Shown here: piece after piece, positions 54,417 to 63,549 of the stretch
How the letters are laid out: every line of letters begins with the position of its first letter
Numbering within the stretch: position 1 is the first letter of the stretch
Assembly: GCF_041431135.1 (NCBI RefSeq)
Contig: NZ_CP107799.1
Coordinates: forward strand, 6,758,001-6,822,000
DNA: 64,000 bases
Reading direction: 5' to 3'
From: Streptomyces sp. NBC_00554
GTDB lineage: Bacteria > Actinomycetota > Actinomycetes > Streptomycetales > Streptomycetaceae
The notes under the pieces: generated by a model
What the model was told of the DNA's origin: nothing
What the model saw: the letters and a program-made list of their open reading frames with translations, nothing else
Databases searched by the model: none
Translations under genes and position numbers: made by a program

Positions 54417-55421
54417 ATGCAAACCCGCCCCCTCGGATCCACCGGCCCCCAGGTCTCCGCCCTCGGACTCGGCTGCATGGGCATGTCCGCGCTGTACGGC
54501 GAGGCCGACCGGGCCGAGTCCATCGCGACCATCCATGCCGCGCTCGAGGCTGGCGTGACCCTGCTCGACACCGGTGATTTCTACGCCATGGGTCACAACG
54601 AGATGCTGATCGGCGAGGCGCTGCGCGGGGCGCCCTCGGCTCGGCGTGAGCAGGCGCTCACGAGCGTCAAGTTCGGTGCGCTGCGTGACCCGGACGGCGG
54701 CTGGTCGGGGTACGACGGCCGCCCGGCGGCGGTGAAGAACTTCGCCGCGTACTCGTTGCAGCGGCTCGGCGTGGATCACATCGACGTGTACCGGATCGCG
54801 CGGGCCGATTCCGGTGTGCCGATCGAGGAGACGGTGGGCGCGATCGCGGAGCTGGTGGAGGCCGGGCACGTACGGCACATCGGGCTGAGCGAGGTCGGGG
54901 CCGACACCATTCGGCGGGCCGCCGCCACCGCCCCCATCTCGGACCTTCAGATCGAGTACTCCCTCATCTCCCGCGGCATCGAGGACGAGGTGCTGCCGAC
55001 CACCCGTGAACTGGGGATCGGCATCACCGCGTACGGCGTGCTGTCGCGCGGGCTGATCTCCGGGCACTTCACGCGGGACCGGCAACTCGGCGCGAACGAC
55101 TTCCGTGGGATGAGCCCCCGCTTCCAGGGTGAGAATCTCCAGCGCAACCTGGACCTGGTCGACGCGCTGCGGAAGGTCGCCGAGCAGAAGGGGGTCAGCG
55201 TCGCGCAGATCGCGATCGCCTGGGTGCTCTCGCGCGGCGAGGACATCGTGCCGCTGGTCGGTGCGCGTCGCCGGGACCGGCTGGCGGAGGCGCTGGGTGC
55301 GCTGGACGTGACGCTGGACGCCGACGACCTCGCTTCCATCGAGGAGGCCGTGCCGGACGGTGCCGCCGCGGGTGACCGCTACCCGCAGGCGCAGATGGCT
55401 CACCTCGGCACGGAGCGCTGA
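54417..55421 (+). CDS. Aldo/keto reductase
   Basis: About 334 residues. The barrel starts RPLGSTGPQVSALGLGCMGMSALYG; catalytic residues are in LLDTGDFYAMGHNEMLIGEAL (Asp, Tyr) and LTSVKFGALRD (Lys). The NADPH-binding end is GARRRDRLAEALGALDVTLDADDL. ATG 54417 follows AAGGAG by six bases. It probably reduces small aldehydes. A TetR gene follows after 26 bases in the same direction. Confidence 0.93.
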   Translation: MQTRPLGSTGPQVSALGLGCMGMSALYGEADRAESIATIHAALEAGVTLLDTGDFYAMGHNEMLIGEALRGAPSARREQALTSVKFGALRDPDGGWSGYDGRPAAVKNFAAYSLQRLGVDHIDVYRIARADSGVPIEETVGAIAELVEAGHVRHIGLSEVGADTIRRAAATAPISDLQIEYSLISRGIEDEVLPTTRELGIGITAYGVLSRGLISGHFTRDRQLGANDFRGMSPRFQGENLQRNLDLVDALRKVAEQKGVSVAQIAIAWVLSRGEDIVPLVGARRRDRLAEALGALDVTLDADDLASIEEAVPDGAAAGDRYPQAQMAHLGTER

Positions 55422-55447
55422 CGGTACCGCCAGGTACGGTCTTCGTC

Positions 55448-56044
55448 ATGGCACGGACCACCGAAGCACTGACCGCCGAGCGCATCCTCGAAGCGACCGA
55501 GGAGGTGCTGCGCCGCCACGGGCCCGCCAAGGCCACCGTGGTGGACGTGGCCCGTGCGCTCGGCGTCAGCCACGGCAGCGTCTATCGCCACTTCCGTACG
55601 AAGGCGGCGCTGCGGGAGGCGGTCACCAAGCGCTGGCTGGACCGTACGTCGCAGACGCTGGAGCAGATTGCCCGGACGCGTGATCAGACGCCTCCCGTGG
55701 CCCTACGGCACTGGCTGGGCGCACTGTTCACCGCCAAGCGGCAGAAGGCGGGGGGCGATCCGGAGCTGTTCGCCACGTACTCGGTGCTGCTCGGTGAGAC
55801 CAGCGCCGTGGTCGATGAGCACATCGCCGACCTCGTTCACCAGCTCATGCTCATTGTCGAACGTGGCGTGCGGGAGGGCGACTTCGTCATCCAGGATGCC
55901 AACCCCTTGTTGACGGCCCGCGCAGTCTTCGATGCCACCGGCCGCTTCCATGACCCCGCCTACGCCCGTGAATGGGAACAGCCGGGCATCGAGGCCGAGT
56001 TCACCTCGGTCGTCGACCTCCTTCTGCGCGGGCTGAGCCGCTGA
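55448..56044 (+). CDS. TetR family regulator
   Basis: 198 residues. Helix-turn-helix: RILEATEEVLRRHGPAKATVVDVARALGVSHGSVYRHFRTKAALREAV. The ligand domain resembles the TetR C-terminal domain 17 type (RHWLGALFTAKRQKAGGDPELFATYSVL). Co-directional with the aldo/keto reductase and the best available candidate to bind the palindrome at 54324-54350. Confidence 0.9.
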   Translation: MARTTEALTAERILEATEEVLRRHGPAKATVVDVARALGVSHGSVYRHFRTKAALREAVTKRWLDRTSQTLEQIARTRDQTPPVALRHWLGALFTAKRQKAGGDPELFATYSVLLGETSAVVDEHIADLVHQLMLIVERGVREGDFVIQDANPLLTARAVFDATGRFHDPAYAREWEQPGIEAEFTSVVDLLLRGLSR

Positions 56045-56093
56045 GCTGCTGAGCCGCGGAATTGCTGAGGCCGACCGTGGGCCCGGCGGAGTG

Positions 56094-56300
56094 TTACCCC
56101 TCCGTCGGATCCACCGTCGCCTGATGCGCCTCCGCCAGGTGTTCCTCCGCCTTCAGCCACGGCAGGAACTGCGCCGGCTTGCGCCAGCCGCACGTGTCGC
56201 ATCTGATCGTGCGCTGTACGCCGGTTCGCTGGACGTGTACGACGTGTTCGCGGCCGTGCTGGTCCCAGCGGCTTACTTTGCTCGTGTTGATCTGCAGCAT
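56094..56300 (-). CDS. Small protein with Cys2-His2 zinc-type motif
   Basis: 68 residues: MLQINTSKVSRWDQHGREHV, then IRCDTCGW and HLAEAH. The C-x2-C...H-x4-H spacing fits a zinc finger. ATG 56300 follows GGAGG by four bases. I recall related Streptomyces proteins of the same size without assigned function. It stands alone between two regulators. Confidence 0.75.
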   Translation of the reverse strand: MLQINTSKVSRWDQHGREHVVHVQRTGVQRTIRCDTCGWRKPAQFLPWLKAEEHLAEAHQATVDPTEG

Positions 56301-56380
56301 GCCACCTCCTGGTGATACCGCGTGATGCCGCGTATTACCGCATTCCCTTATGCAGCAAGGAGTGTGCAGCATGGCGAAGA

Positions 56381-56914
56381 TCAACGGGGATTCTTTGGCC
56401 GCGAGTTGGCGGCGCGGTCGTCCGTCGTCACGATCCGCCGCATCAGGGTGATCAGAGTCTCACGTTCGGTGGCCGACAGGTCGCTCAGGAAGTCGGCTTG
56501 TGAGCGGTCGGCCACCTTCTTCAGCTCCTCCAGCCGTGTTTCGCCCGCCGCCGTGAGGGCGACGCGCTGGCGGCGGCGGTCACGGGGGTCGCGTTCGCGG
56601 TGCACGAGGTCCTGTTGCTCGACCTCGTCGAGGTATCCCACGAGGTGGCTGCGGTTGAGGCCGAGGCGGTCGGCGAGTTCGTGCTGGGCGAGGGGGCCGA
56701 AGTCGCCGAGGCCCGCGAGGATCGCGAAGTGGGGGAGGCGGAGACCGTGTTCCCTGAGGGCCTCGACCAGGGTGCGGTGGCCGATCCGGGCGACGTGGCC
56801 CGCCAGGTAGGAGGGCAGGGCCAGCAGGGTCGGGGGGCGTGTGGCCGGCGAGTCCGGGGGGTGAGGGGTCTCGTCCGGCTTGTCGGTGGGGGCGTCTTCG
56901 CGGGTCGGGGCCAT
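56381..56914 (-). CDS. MarR family regulator
   Basis: About 177 residues. The winged helix is FGPLAQHELADRLGLNRSHLVGYLDEVEQQDLVHRERDPRDRRRQRVALTAAG. The N-terminal 30 residues are Pro/Thr/Asp-rich and probably disordered. ATG 56914 has AGGAT about nine bases upstream. Divergent from the flavin-dependent oxidoreductase with a clear palindromic site between them. Confidence 0.92.
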   Translation of the reverse strand: MAPTREDAPTDKPDETPHPPDSPATRPPTLLALPSYLAGHVARIGHRTLVEALREHGLRLPHFAILAGLGDFGPLAQHELADRLGLNRSHLVGYLDEVEQQDLVHRERDPRDRRRQRVALTAAGETRLEELKKVADRSQADFLSDLSATERETLITLMRRIVTTDDRAANSRPKNPR

Positions 56915-56934
56915 GTCGGCAATCCTACCCTCGA

Positions 56935-56963
56935 CGTAATGATGTCGGCATGTAATCATTACG
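56935..56963. promoter_or_regulatory. MarR operator
   Basis: CGTAATGAT, 11 bases, ATCATTACG form a perfect 9-11-9 inverted repeat; inside it GTAAT-C-ATTAC (56952-56962) is a perfect 11-base palindrome. Confidence 0.8.
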
Positions 56964-57045
56964 CTGCGATGTGATCCCAGTGGTTGAACACCCCTGTCGA
57001 AATCCCCTGACGAAATCCCCTGCCGGACATCCCTAAGGACCCGCC

Positions 57046-57912
57046 ATGCCCGACTACGGCCACGACCTCCTCTTCGGCGCGGTGCTCACCCCCGACGCCC
57101 AACAACCGGACACCGTCATCGAGTTGGCGAGGCTCGCCGACCGGGCCGGGCTCGACCTCGTCAGCGTCGCCGACCACCCGTACCGGCCGGACTTCCTGGA
57201 CGCCTGGACCCTGCTGTCCGTGATCGCGGCGCGTACCGAGCGGGTGCGGGTCTTCCCGAACGTGGCCAATCTGCCCTTGCGGCCGCCGGCGGGGCTGGCG
57301 CGGGCCGCGGCGAGCCTCGACGTACTCAGCGGCGGGCGTGTGGAGTTGGGGCTCGGGGCGGGAGGCTACTGGGACGCCATCGCAAGCGAGGGGCAGCCGC
57401 GGCGTATGCCTGGGGAGGCCGTCGAGGCGTTGGGTGAGGCGATCGACGTGATCCGGGCGCTGTGGTCAACCGATGGGGACAGCGGGGGAAATGGGAACGG
57501 CAAGGCAGTCGGAGGCAAGCACTACTGGCTCGACGGGGCCAGGCCCGGGCCCGCGGCCGTCCACCCGATCAGCGTTTGGGTCGGCGCGCTGGGGGCGCGG
57601 ATGCTGCGCCTGATCGGGCGCTCAGCCGACGGGTGGCTGCCCAGCGCGATCCGGGTGCCGCCCACCGAACTCGCCGTGGGCCAGCGGATCGTGGACGAGG
57701 CTGCGACTGCCGCGGGGCGGGACCCACGGTCGGTGCGCCGTCTCTACAACTTGCCCGGCCTCGCCCCGGCCGAGCAACTCGCCGAACTCACCCTCACCCA
57801 AGGGGTGAGCGCCTATCTGCTCGCCTCCGACGACCCGTCCACACTCGAACGCTTTGCACATGAAGTCGCCCCGGCTGTTGTGGAGTTGGTGGCCAAGGAG
57901 CGAACTAGCTGA
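57046..57912 (+). CDS. LLM class flavin-dependent oxidoreductase
   Basis: 288 residues of the luciferase-like barrel: FGAVLTPDAQQPDTVIELARLADRAGLDLVSVADHPYRPDFLDAW, TERVRVFPNVANLPLRPPAGLARAAASLDVLSGGRVELGLGAGG and ISVWVGALGARMLRLIGRSADGWLPS. Likely uses FMN or F420. A Gly/Asn-rich insert (DGDSGGNGNGK) lies at about residue 145. Ends overlapping the convergent MFS gene by eight bases. Probably controlled by the divergent MarR protein. Confidence 0.92.
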   Translation: MPDYGHDLLFGAVLTPDAQQPDTVIELARLADRAGLDLVSVADHPYRPDFLDAWTLLSVIAARTERVRVFPNVANLPLRPPAGLARAAASLDVLSGGRVELGLGAGGYWDAIASEGQPRRMPGEAVEALGEAIDVIRALWSTDGDSGGNGNGKAVGGKHYWLDGARPGPAAVHPISVWVGALGARMLRLIGRSADGWLPSAIRVPPTELAVGQRIVDEAATAAGRDPRSVRRLYNLPGLAPAEQLAELTLTQGVSAYLLASDDPSTLERFAHEVAPAVVELVAKERTS

Positions 57913-59335
57913 TCCTGCGCGGCAGTCGCAGGCTCAGGAGCGTTGTCAGTGCCACTATCGCCAGCTGGACCAGGAGTGTTGTCACCAGGGCGTCCTGCAT
58001 TCCGTGGCCCGGGACGAGGGAGAGGAAGAGGGAGCCCAGGGTGGCGACGCCGAGGGCGAGGGCCGACTGCTGGGTGGTGATCATGACGCCGCTGCCGACG
58101 CCGCCTCGCACGGGCGGGACCTCGGAGAGGATGATCCGGAAGAGGACGGGGAGTTGGAGGGCCTGGCCCGCGCCCGCCACCGCCGCGCCCGGTGCCAGCT
58201 GCCAGACGCCCAGGTCCGGCCAGGACCGCCACGCGGCCAGCGCGAGTAGGGCCACGCCGATTGCCTGGATCAGCCCGCCTGCGGTGACGACCCGGGTGCC
58301 GTAGCGTGCGATCAGGTGCGGGCCGCACAGCGAGACGACGAAGAAGACCGCCGCCATCGGCGCGAGGGCCAGCCCCGCCTGGACCGGACCGAGCCCGGCG
58401 CCGTCCTGCAACGCCACCGCGATCACGAACATGAAACCGCTGAAGCCGATCCCGAACGGCACGATCATCACCAGCCCCCGGCGAAACGACGTCAGCGCGA
58501 ACAGGCTCGGCGGGACCAGTGGCGTACGGCCGCGGCGGTCCTCTCGTCGCTCGACGAAGTAGAACGCCGCCGCCGCGAGCGGGAACAGGGCGAGCGACAG
58601 CCATGTCCACAGCGGCCAGCCCGCAGCCCTGCCCTCGGTCAGCGGGGCCAGCAGCGCGAGCAGCGCTATGGCGAGCAGTACCGTGCCCGGGCCGTCGACC
58701 GGCTCCGGGTGCTGCGAGCGCGTCTCGGGGACGGCACGTGCGGCCAGGACCAGGCCGAGGATCACCACGGGCACGTTCACGAGGAACACCGAGCGCCAGC
58801 CGGTGCCCGCGATGTCGGCGGCGACGAGTACGCCGCCGAGGATCTGCCCGGCCACCATGGAGAGCCCGGCCGTCGCGCCGTACAGGCTCATCGCCTTGGC
58901 GCGGCGCGGCCCGTCGGTCGCCGACTGGATGGTGGCGAGCACCTGCGGCAGCATCGCCGCGGACGCCGCGCCCTGCGCGACACGTGCCGCCACCAGCGTC
59001 CAGGCATCGGGCGCGAGCCCGCACGCCAGCGAGGTCAGGCCGAAGGCCGCCATGCCGCCGAGGAAGAGCCGGCGCCGGCCGAAGAGGTCGCCGAGCCGGC
59101 CGCCGAGGACCAGGAGGACGGCGTACGAGACTCCGTACCCGGCGATGACGAGCTCGAGGACGGACTCGCTCGCGTGCAGGTCCTGGCCCATGGTCGGCAG
59201 GGCGACGTTGACGATGAAGAAGTCGATGAGCGGCAGGGCGGCGCCGAGCAGCACGGTGAAGAGCCCGAGGCCGCCGAGCAGGGGTGGGGCGGCGGGGGAG
59301 CGGGCGGAGGTGGTGAGGGTTCCGGTTTCGGTCAC
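57905..59335 (-). CDS. MFS exporter, DHA2 (14-helix) type
   Basis: About 476 residues. Motifs: LPLIDFFIVNVALPTMGQDLHAS in helix 1, LGGRLGDLFGRRRLFLGG between helices 2 and 3, and the antiporter-type GPRRAKAMSLYGATAGLSMVAGQILGGVL. It resembles drug exporters. GTG 59335 has GGAGG only two bases away; no better start is visible. Divergent from an MmyB-type regulator, its probable repressor. Confidence 0.9.
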   Translation of the reverse strand: MTETGTLTTSARSPAAPPLLGGLGLFTVLLGAALPLIDFFIVNVALPTMGQDLHASESVLELVIAGYGVSYAVLLVLGGRLGDLFGRRRLFLGGMAAFGLTSLACGLAPDAWTLVAARVAQGAASAAMLPQVLATIQSATDGPRRAKAMSLYGATAGLSMVAGQILGGVLVAADIAGTGWRSVFLVNVPVVILGLVLAARAVPETRSQHPEPVDGPGTVLLAIALLALLAPLTEGRAAGWPLWTWLSLALFPLAAAAFYFVERREDRRGRTPLVPPSLFALTSFRRGLVMIVPFGIGFSGFMFVIAVALQDGAGLGPVQAGLALAPMAAVFFVVSLCGPHLIARYGTRVVTAGGLIQAIGVALLALAAWRSWPDLGVWQLAPGAAVAGAGQALQLPVLFRIILSEVPPVRGGVGSGVMITTQQSALALGVATLGSLFLSLVPGHGMQDALVTTLLVQLAIVALTTLLSLRLPRRIS

Positions 59336-59362
59336 GTCCTCCAGCCTTCTCCTGGTCTCAGG

Positions 59363-59404
59363 CTGGTACCAGAGTCTCCTTATCCTGGTAGAAGAAGTAC
59401 CTGG
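59363..59404. promoter_or_regulatory. Candidate operator between MFS and MmyB-type regulator
   Basis: CTGGTACCAG (59363-59372) is a perfect palindrome. A second pair, CCTGGTA (59384-59390) and TACCTGG (59398-59404), reuses the same half-site. TTATCC lies between. Confidence 0.6.
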
Positions 59405-59446
59405 AAACAGGGTGAGGTGTGCGGCAAGCTGGGGAGCATGACGACG

Positions 59447-60343
59447 ATGGCGCAGGAGCAGCGAGCGGGGGCGGCGGTTGGGCACGGCGGGCAGGAGTCC
59501 GAGATCCGGCGGCATGAACTGGCCGCCTTCCTGAGGCATCGCCGCGAGCACGTCACCCCCGAGCGGGTCGGCCTGCCCCGCGGCCCCCGCCGGCGCACTC
59601 CCGGCCTGCGCCGCGAGGAGGTCGCGCAGCTCGCCGCCGTCGGTGTCACCTGGTACACGTGGCTGGAACAGGCCCGGGACATCCAGGTCTCCGTGCAGGT
59701 GCTCGACGCACTCGCCCGCGCCCTGATGCTCGACCCGAGCGAGCGCGTCCACCTCTTCCAGCTGGCCGGTGCTGTCGACCCCACCCCGGCCTCGCGCTGC
59801 CCGACGATCACTCCGGCGCTGCTGCGGATGCTGGAGCAACTGGAGCCGCTCCCGGCCTGCATCCAGAACAGCCGGTACGACATCCTCGCGTACAACCGCA
59901 CGTACGCCCGTCTGCTCTGCGACCTCGATGAGGTGCCGGCCGAGGACCGCAACTGCATGGTCCTCATCACGACGAACGAGCAGTGGCGTTCCTCGATCGT
60001 GCTGCTCGACGAGACGATGCGGCTGATGGCCGCCAAGTTCCGCGCCTCCATGGCCGGGCATCTCGCGGACCCCGCCTGGAAGATGCTGCTCAAGCGGCTG
60101 CGTGCGGAGTCGGAGGAGTTCTGCGAGGTCTGGGAGCGGCACGAGGTGCTCGGCGCGCGAACCAAGCGCAAGGAGTTCCGCAACGCGGACGTCGGCCGGA
60201 TCACCGTGGACCACACCGACCTGTGGCTGAACCCGGAGGCCGGGTCGCGCATGGTGACGTACGCACCCGCCGACGAGGAGTCCCGCGAACGCCTGGAGCA
60301 GCTGCACGCGATCGCCGTGGAGCGCGAGAGCGTGCGGGCGTAG
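59447..60343 (+). CDS. Helix-turn-helix regulator, MmyB/HTH_31 family
   Basis: About 298 residues. ELAAFLRHRREHVTPERVGLPRGPRRRTPGLRREEVAQLAAVGVTWYTWLEQARDIQVS is the family helix-turn-helix, followed by the MmyB ligand domain (CIQNSRYDILAYNRTYARLL). ATG 59447 keeps a ten-base gap to GGGGAG; ATG 59438 is only one base from it. Paralogue of the regulator at 4917-5759. Likely controls the divergent exporter. Confidence 0.88.
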   Translation: MAQEQRAGAAVGHGGQESEIRRHELAAFLRHRREHVTPERVGLPRGPRRRTPGLRREEVAQLAAVGVTWYTWLEQARDIQVSVQVLDALARALMLDPSERVHLFQLAGAVDPTPASRCPTITPALLRMLEQLEPLPACIQNSRYDILAYNRTYARLLCDLDEVPAEDRNCMVLITTNEQWRSSIVLLDETMRLMAAKFRASMAGHLADPAWKMLLKRLRAESEEFCEVWERHEVLGARTKRKEFRNADVGRITVDHTDLWLNPEAGSRMVTYAPADEESRERLEQLHAIAVERESVRA

Positions 60344-60414
60344 CGCCAACGCCGAGCGGTGTGACGAGAGTGCGTGCGCGGCGTCGCGGGCAGACCGGAA
60401 TTGTCACGCAGGCC

Positions 60415-61866
60415 CTAAGCCCGTACGCCCGCCGTGTCCCGTGTCTCCGACACCTCCGGCTCGAGCCGCGCGGCCGTTTCCGCGGCCGTCCGGCGTGCCC
60501 AGCGGCCGGTGGTCAGGGCGCCCAGGAAGAGGACCGCGAGGCCGCAGCCGGCGATGATCCACCAGGCGGGGGAGGCGGCGGACACGAAGGTGGCCTTGTA
60601 CGCCGTCGTGGTCACGCCGGAGGCCAGCACCGCGCCGATCACGGCGACGCCGAGGGTGCCGCCGATCTGGCGGCTGGTCGAGGCGATGGCGGCGGCGACG
60701 CCCGCCTGGGAGCGGGGCATGCCGGAGACGGCGGTGTTGGTGATGGGGGCGTTCACGAAGCCGAAGCCGAGGCCGAAGAGGACGTAGCCGATGACGAGGG
60801 TGGTGTTGGACGTCTCGCCCTCGAACGCGGCGAACAGCACACCGCTCGCGGTCATCGCGATCCCGGCGATCAGGAGGGGTATGCGCGGGCCGCGGCTGCC
60901 GACCAGTCGGCCCGACAGCGGTGCGCAGACGAAGCACATGGCCGCCATCGGCAGCATCCACAGGCCCGCGTGCAGTGCGTCCAGGCCGCGCACGTTCTGC
61001 AGATAGAGCGTCGAGAGGAACAGGAAGCCGCTGAGCGCCGCGAACCCGGCGACGGCGATGACGGTGGCCCCGCTGAACGGTGCCGAGTGGAAGAAGCGCA
61101 GGTCGACGAGAGGTTCGGTGCGCCGGCGTTCGTAGCTGAGGAGGCCGAGCAGCGAGGCGACGGCGACCGCGCCGAAGGCGACGATCTCGACGGCGCCCGA
61201 GGTGGGCGCCTCGATGATCGCGTACGTGAGGGAGGCGAGGAGCGCGATGACGAGGAGCTGGCCGACCGGATCCGGGCGGCGGGCCTTGGCGGCGCGGGAC
61301 TCCGGGACGTAGCGCAGGGTGAGCAGGAGCGCGGCCAGGCCCACCGGGAGGTTGATCCAGAAGATCGAACGCCAGCCGACCGAGTCCACGAGGAGGCCGC
61401 CGACCAGCGGCCCCGCGGCCAGCGATATGCCGACCACGGCGCCCCACGCACCGATCGCGCGGGCACGCTCGCGCGGATCCGTGAAGGTGTTGGTGATGAT
61501 CGACATCGCGACCGGGTTCAGCATCGAACCGCCGACCGCCTGCACCATGCGGAAGGCGATGAGCGAATCGAGGTTCGGGGCGAGGGAGCACAGGACCGAG
61601 CCGAGCGTGAAGAGGACCAGGCCCGCGACGAAGACCTTCCGCCGCCCGATGCGGTCGGCTGTCGAGCCCGCCAGCATCAGCAGTGACGCGAGGACCAGCG
61701 TGTACGCGTCGATCGTCCACTGGAGGCCCGCCACGCTCGCGTGCAGTTCCTTCTGCATCGAGGGCAGGGCGACATTCAGAACGGTGGTGTCGATGCTCAC
61801 GATCAGCAGGCTCATGCAGCAGATCGCGAGCACCAGCATGCGGTGGCGGTGGCTGAGCTCGGGCAT
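60415..61866 (-). CDS. MFS exporter, EmrB/QacA (DHA2) type
   Basis: 483 residues with about fourteen helices. Motifs: LLIVSIDTTVLNVALPSMQKELHASVAGLQWTIDAYTL, LAGSTADRIGRRKVFVAG, and GAWGAVVGISLAAGPLVGGLLV (motif C of antiporters). Typical multidrug exporter. No regulator gene adjoins it. Divergent from dus with 81 bases between starts. Confidence 0.93.
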   Translation of the reverse strand: MPELSHRHRMLVLAICCMSLLIVSIDTTVLNVALPSMQKELHASVAGLQWTIDAYTLVLASLLMLAGSTADRIGRRKVFVAGLVLFTLGSVLCSLAPNLDSLIAFRMVQAVGGSMLNPVAMSIITNTFTDPRERARAIGAWGAVVGISLAAGPLVGGLLVDSVGWRSIFWINLPVGLAALLLTLRYVPESRAAKARRPDPVGQLLVIALLASLTYAIIEAPTSGAVEIVAFGAVAVASLLGLLSYERRRTEPLVDLRFFHSAPFSGATVIAVAGFAALSGFLFLSTLYLQNVRGLDALHAGLWMLPMAAMCFVCAPLSGRLVGSRGPRIPLLIAGIAMTASGVLFAAFEGETSNTTLVIGYVLFGLGFGFVNAPITNTAVSGMPRSQAGVAAAIASTSRQIGGTLGVAVIGAVLASGVTTTAYKATFVSAASPAWWIIAGCGLAVLFLGALTTGRWARRTAAETAARLEPEVSETRDTAGVRA

Positions 61867-61947
61867 TCCACCATCGTACGACCGTTTCTATAGTGCGTCT
61901 AACTAACGACTGTCGCGGCACTCGCCGGCGTACGTGACAATGGGGGA

Positions 61948-63099
61948 ATGTCCACGCCCACCCTCGCCCCCGCGTCCCCGCTGTCGATCGGCCCCCACAC
62001 CGTCCAGCCGCCCGTCGTCCTGGCCCCGATGGCCGGGATCACGAACGCGCCCTTCCGCACGCTGTGCCGGGAGTTCAGCGGCGGCAAGGGACTGTTCGTC
62101 AGCGAGATGATCACCACACGGGCGCTGGTCGAGCGCAACGAGAAGACCATGCAGCTGATCCACTTCGACGCGACCGAGAAGCCGCGTTCGATCCAGCTGT
62201 ACGGGGTGGACCCGGCGACCGTCGGCAAGGCCGTCCGCATGATCGCGGAGGAGGGTCTCGCCGACCACATCGACCTGAACTTCGGCTGCCCGGTCCCGAA
62301 GGTGACACGCAAGGGCGGCGGTTCCGCCCTCCCGTACAAGAGGAACCTGCTGCGGGCGATCCTCCGGGAGGCCGTGAGCGGGGCCGGTGACCTCCCCGTC
62401 ACGATGAAGATGCGCAAGGGCATCGACGACGACCACATCACGTACCTGGACGCCGGCCGGATCGCCGTCGAGGAGGGCGTCACCGCGATCGCCCTGCACG
62501 GCCGGACCGCCGCCCAGCACTACGGCGGCACGGCGGACTGGGACGCCATCGCGCGCCTCAAGGAGCACGTGCCGGAGATCCCCGTCCTCGGCAACGGCGA
62601 CATCTGGTCCGCGGACGACGCGGTGCGGATGGTGCGGGAGACCGGGTGCGACGGGGTGGTCGTCGGGCGCGGGTGCCTGGGGCGGCCGTGGCTGTTCGGG
62701 GATCTGGTGGCGGCTTTCGAGGGGCGTGTGGAGTACGCGCGACCGACCCTCCGTGAGGTCTCGGCCGTGATGGTCCGGCACGCGACGCTGCTGGGCGAGT
62801 GGATCGGCGACGAGGCACGCGGTGTCATCGACTTCCGCAAGCACGTCGCCTGGTACCTGAAGGGCTTCGCCGTCGGCTCCGACATGCGCAAGCGCCTCGC
62901 CATCACCTCGTCGATCGCCGAACTCTCCGAGGGACTCGCCGAGTTGGACCTCGACCAGCCCTGGCCGCTCGGCGCGGACGGGCCCCGCGGCCGTACGTCC
63001 GGCAACAACAGGGTTGTCCTGCCGGAGGGTTGGCTCAAGGACCCGTACGACTGCGCGGGGATCGGCGAGGACGCGGAGCTGGACACGTCCGGGGGGTGA
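61948..63099 (+). CDS. dusB: tRNA-dihydrouridine synthase
   Basis: 383 residues. FMN barrel with VVLAPMAGITNAPFRTLCREF, the IDLNFGCPVPKVTRKGGGSALPYK motif containing the catalytic cysteine, VTAIALHGRTAAQHYGG and GCDGVVVGRGCLGRPWLF. It reduces uridine in tRNA. Among bacterial classes it looks most like DusB. ATG 61948. Confidence 0.95.
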   Translation: MSTPTLAPASPLSIGPHTVQPPVVLAPMAGITNAPFRTLCREFSGGKGLFVSEMITTRALVERNEKTMQLIHFDATEKPRSIQLYGVDPATVGKAVRMIAEEGLADHIDLNFGCPVPKVTRKGGGSALPYKRNLLRAILREAVSGAGDLPVTMKMRKGIDDDHITYLDAGRIAVEEGVTAIALHGRTAAQHYGGTADWDAIARLKEHVPEIPVLGNGDIWSADDAVRMVRETGCDGVVVGRGCLGRPWLFGDLVAAFEGRVEYARPTLREVSAVMVRHATLLGEWIGDEARGVIDFRKHVAWYLKGFAVGSDMRKRLAITSSIAELSEGLAELDLDQPWPLGADGPRGRTSGNNRVVLPEGWLKDPYDCAGIGEDAELDTSGG

Positions 63100-63148
63100 C
63101 CCGCCTCGACCCGGTCTCGACAGGGGGAAACCGGCTCGCCTGTGCGGT

Positions 63149-63475
63149 GTGGCGGACAGCGCGGTGTGGGCGTACGCCCAACTCGACGACCCTGACGACC
63201 GTTTGACGCGCATTCAGGGACTCCGCGTCGAACTGCGCGACGCGTTCGACCCGCTCATGCGCTGTGTCAGGGTGATCGTCCTGGAGGGCCCCGCTCCCGC
63301 CGCCGAGGCGGCAAAGGGCGTTCAGCGGACGGCGGCGGAGGCCTGTCGTGCTCTGTGGCGGGTCACGGAAGGTGACCCCGGCGCCCGTGAACGCTTCGAC
63401 GAGGATCACAGGGCGTTCCGCCACAGGCTGGAGGAGTTCATCGAGGCGGCCCGCACGGCCATGATCGCCTCGTGA
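63149..63475 (+). CDS. Small helical hypothetical protein
   Basis: About 108 residues starting at GTG 63149 (or 63164). Helical throughout, with LDDPDDRLTRIQGLRVELRDAFDPLMRCVRVIVLEG and GARERFDEDHRAFRHRLEEFIEAARTAM. The frame is open upstream within dusB but that part is not coding. No ribosome site is obvious. Function unknown. Confidence 0.5.
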   Translation: MADSAVWAYAQLDDPDDRLTRIQGLRVELRDAFDPLMRCVRVIVLEGPAPAAEAAKGVQRTAAEACRALWRVTEGDPGARERFDEDHRAFRHRLEEFIEAARTAMIAS

Positions 63476-63549
63476 GGTGCGATGGGGAATTGTCGGATCG
63501 ACGCGCCAGTTGACGAGTGATCAGCACTCGCGATCCCCAAGGAGCCGAC

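Noticed and set aside
61867..61947. Possible operator TAGT-N7-ACTA between the MFS exporter and dus
   Set aside because: Symmetry is only four bases each side and no regulator gene adjoins.
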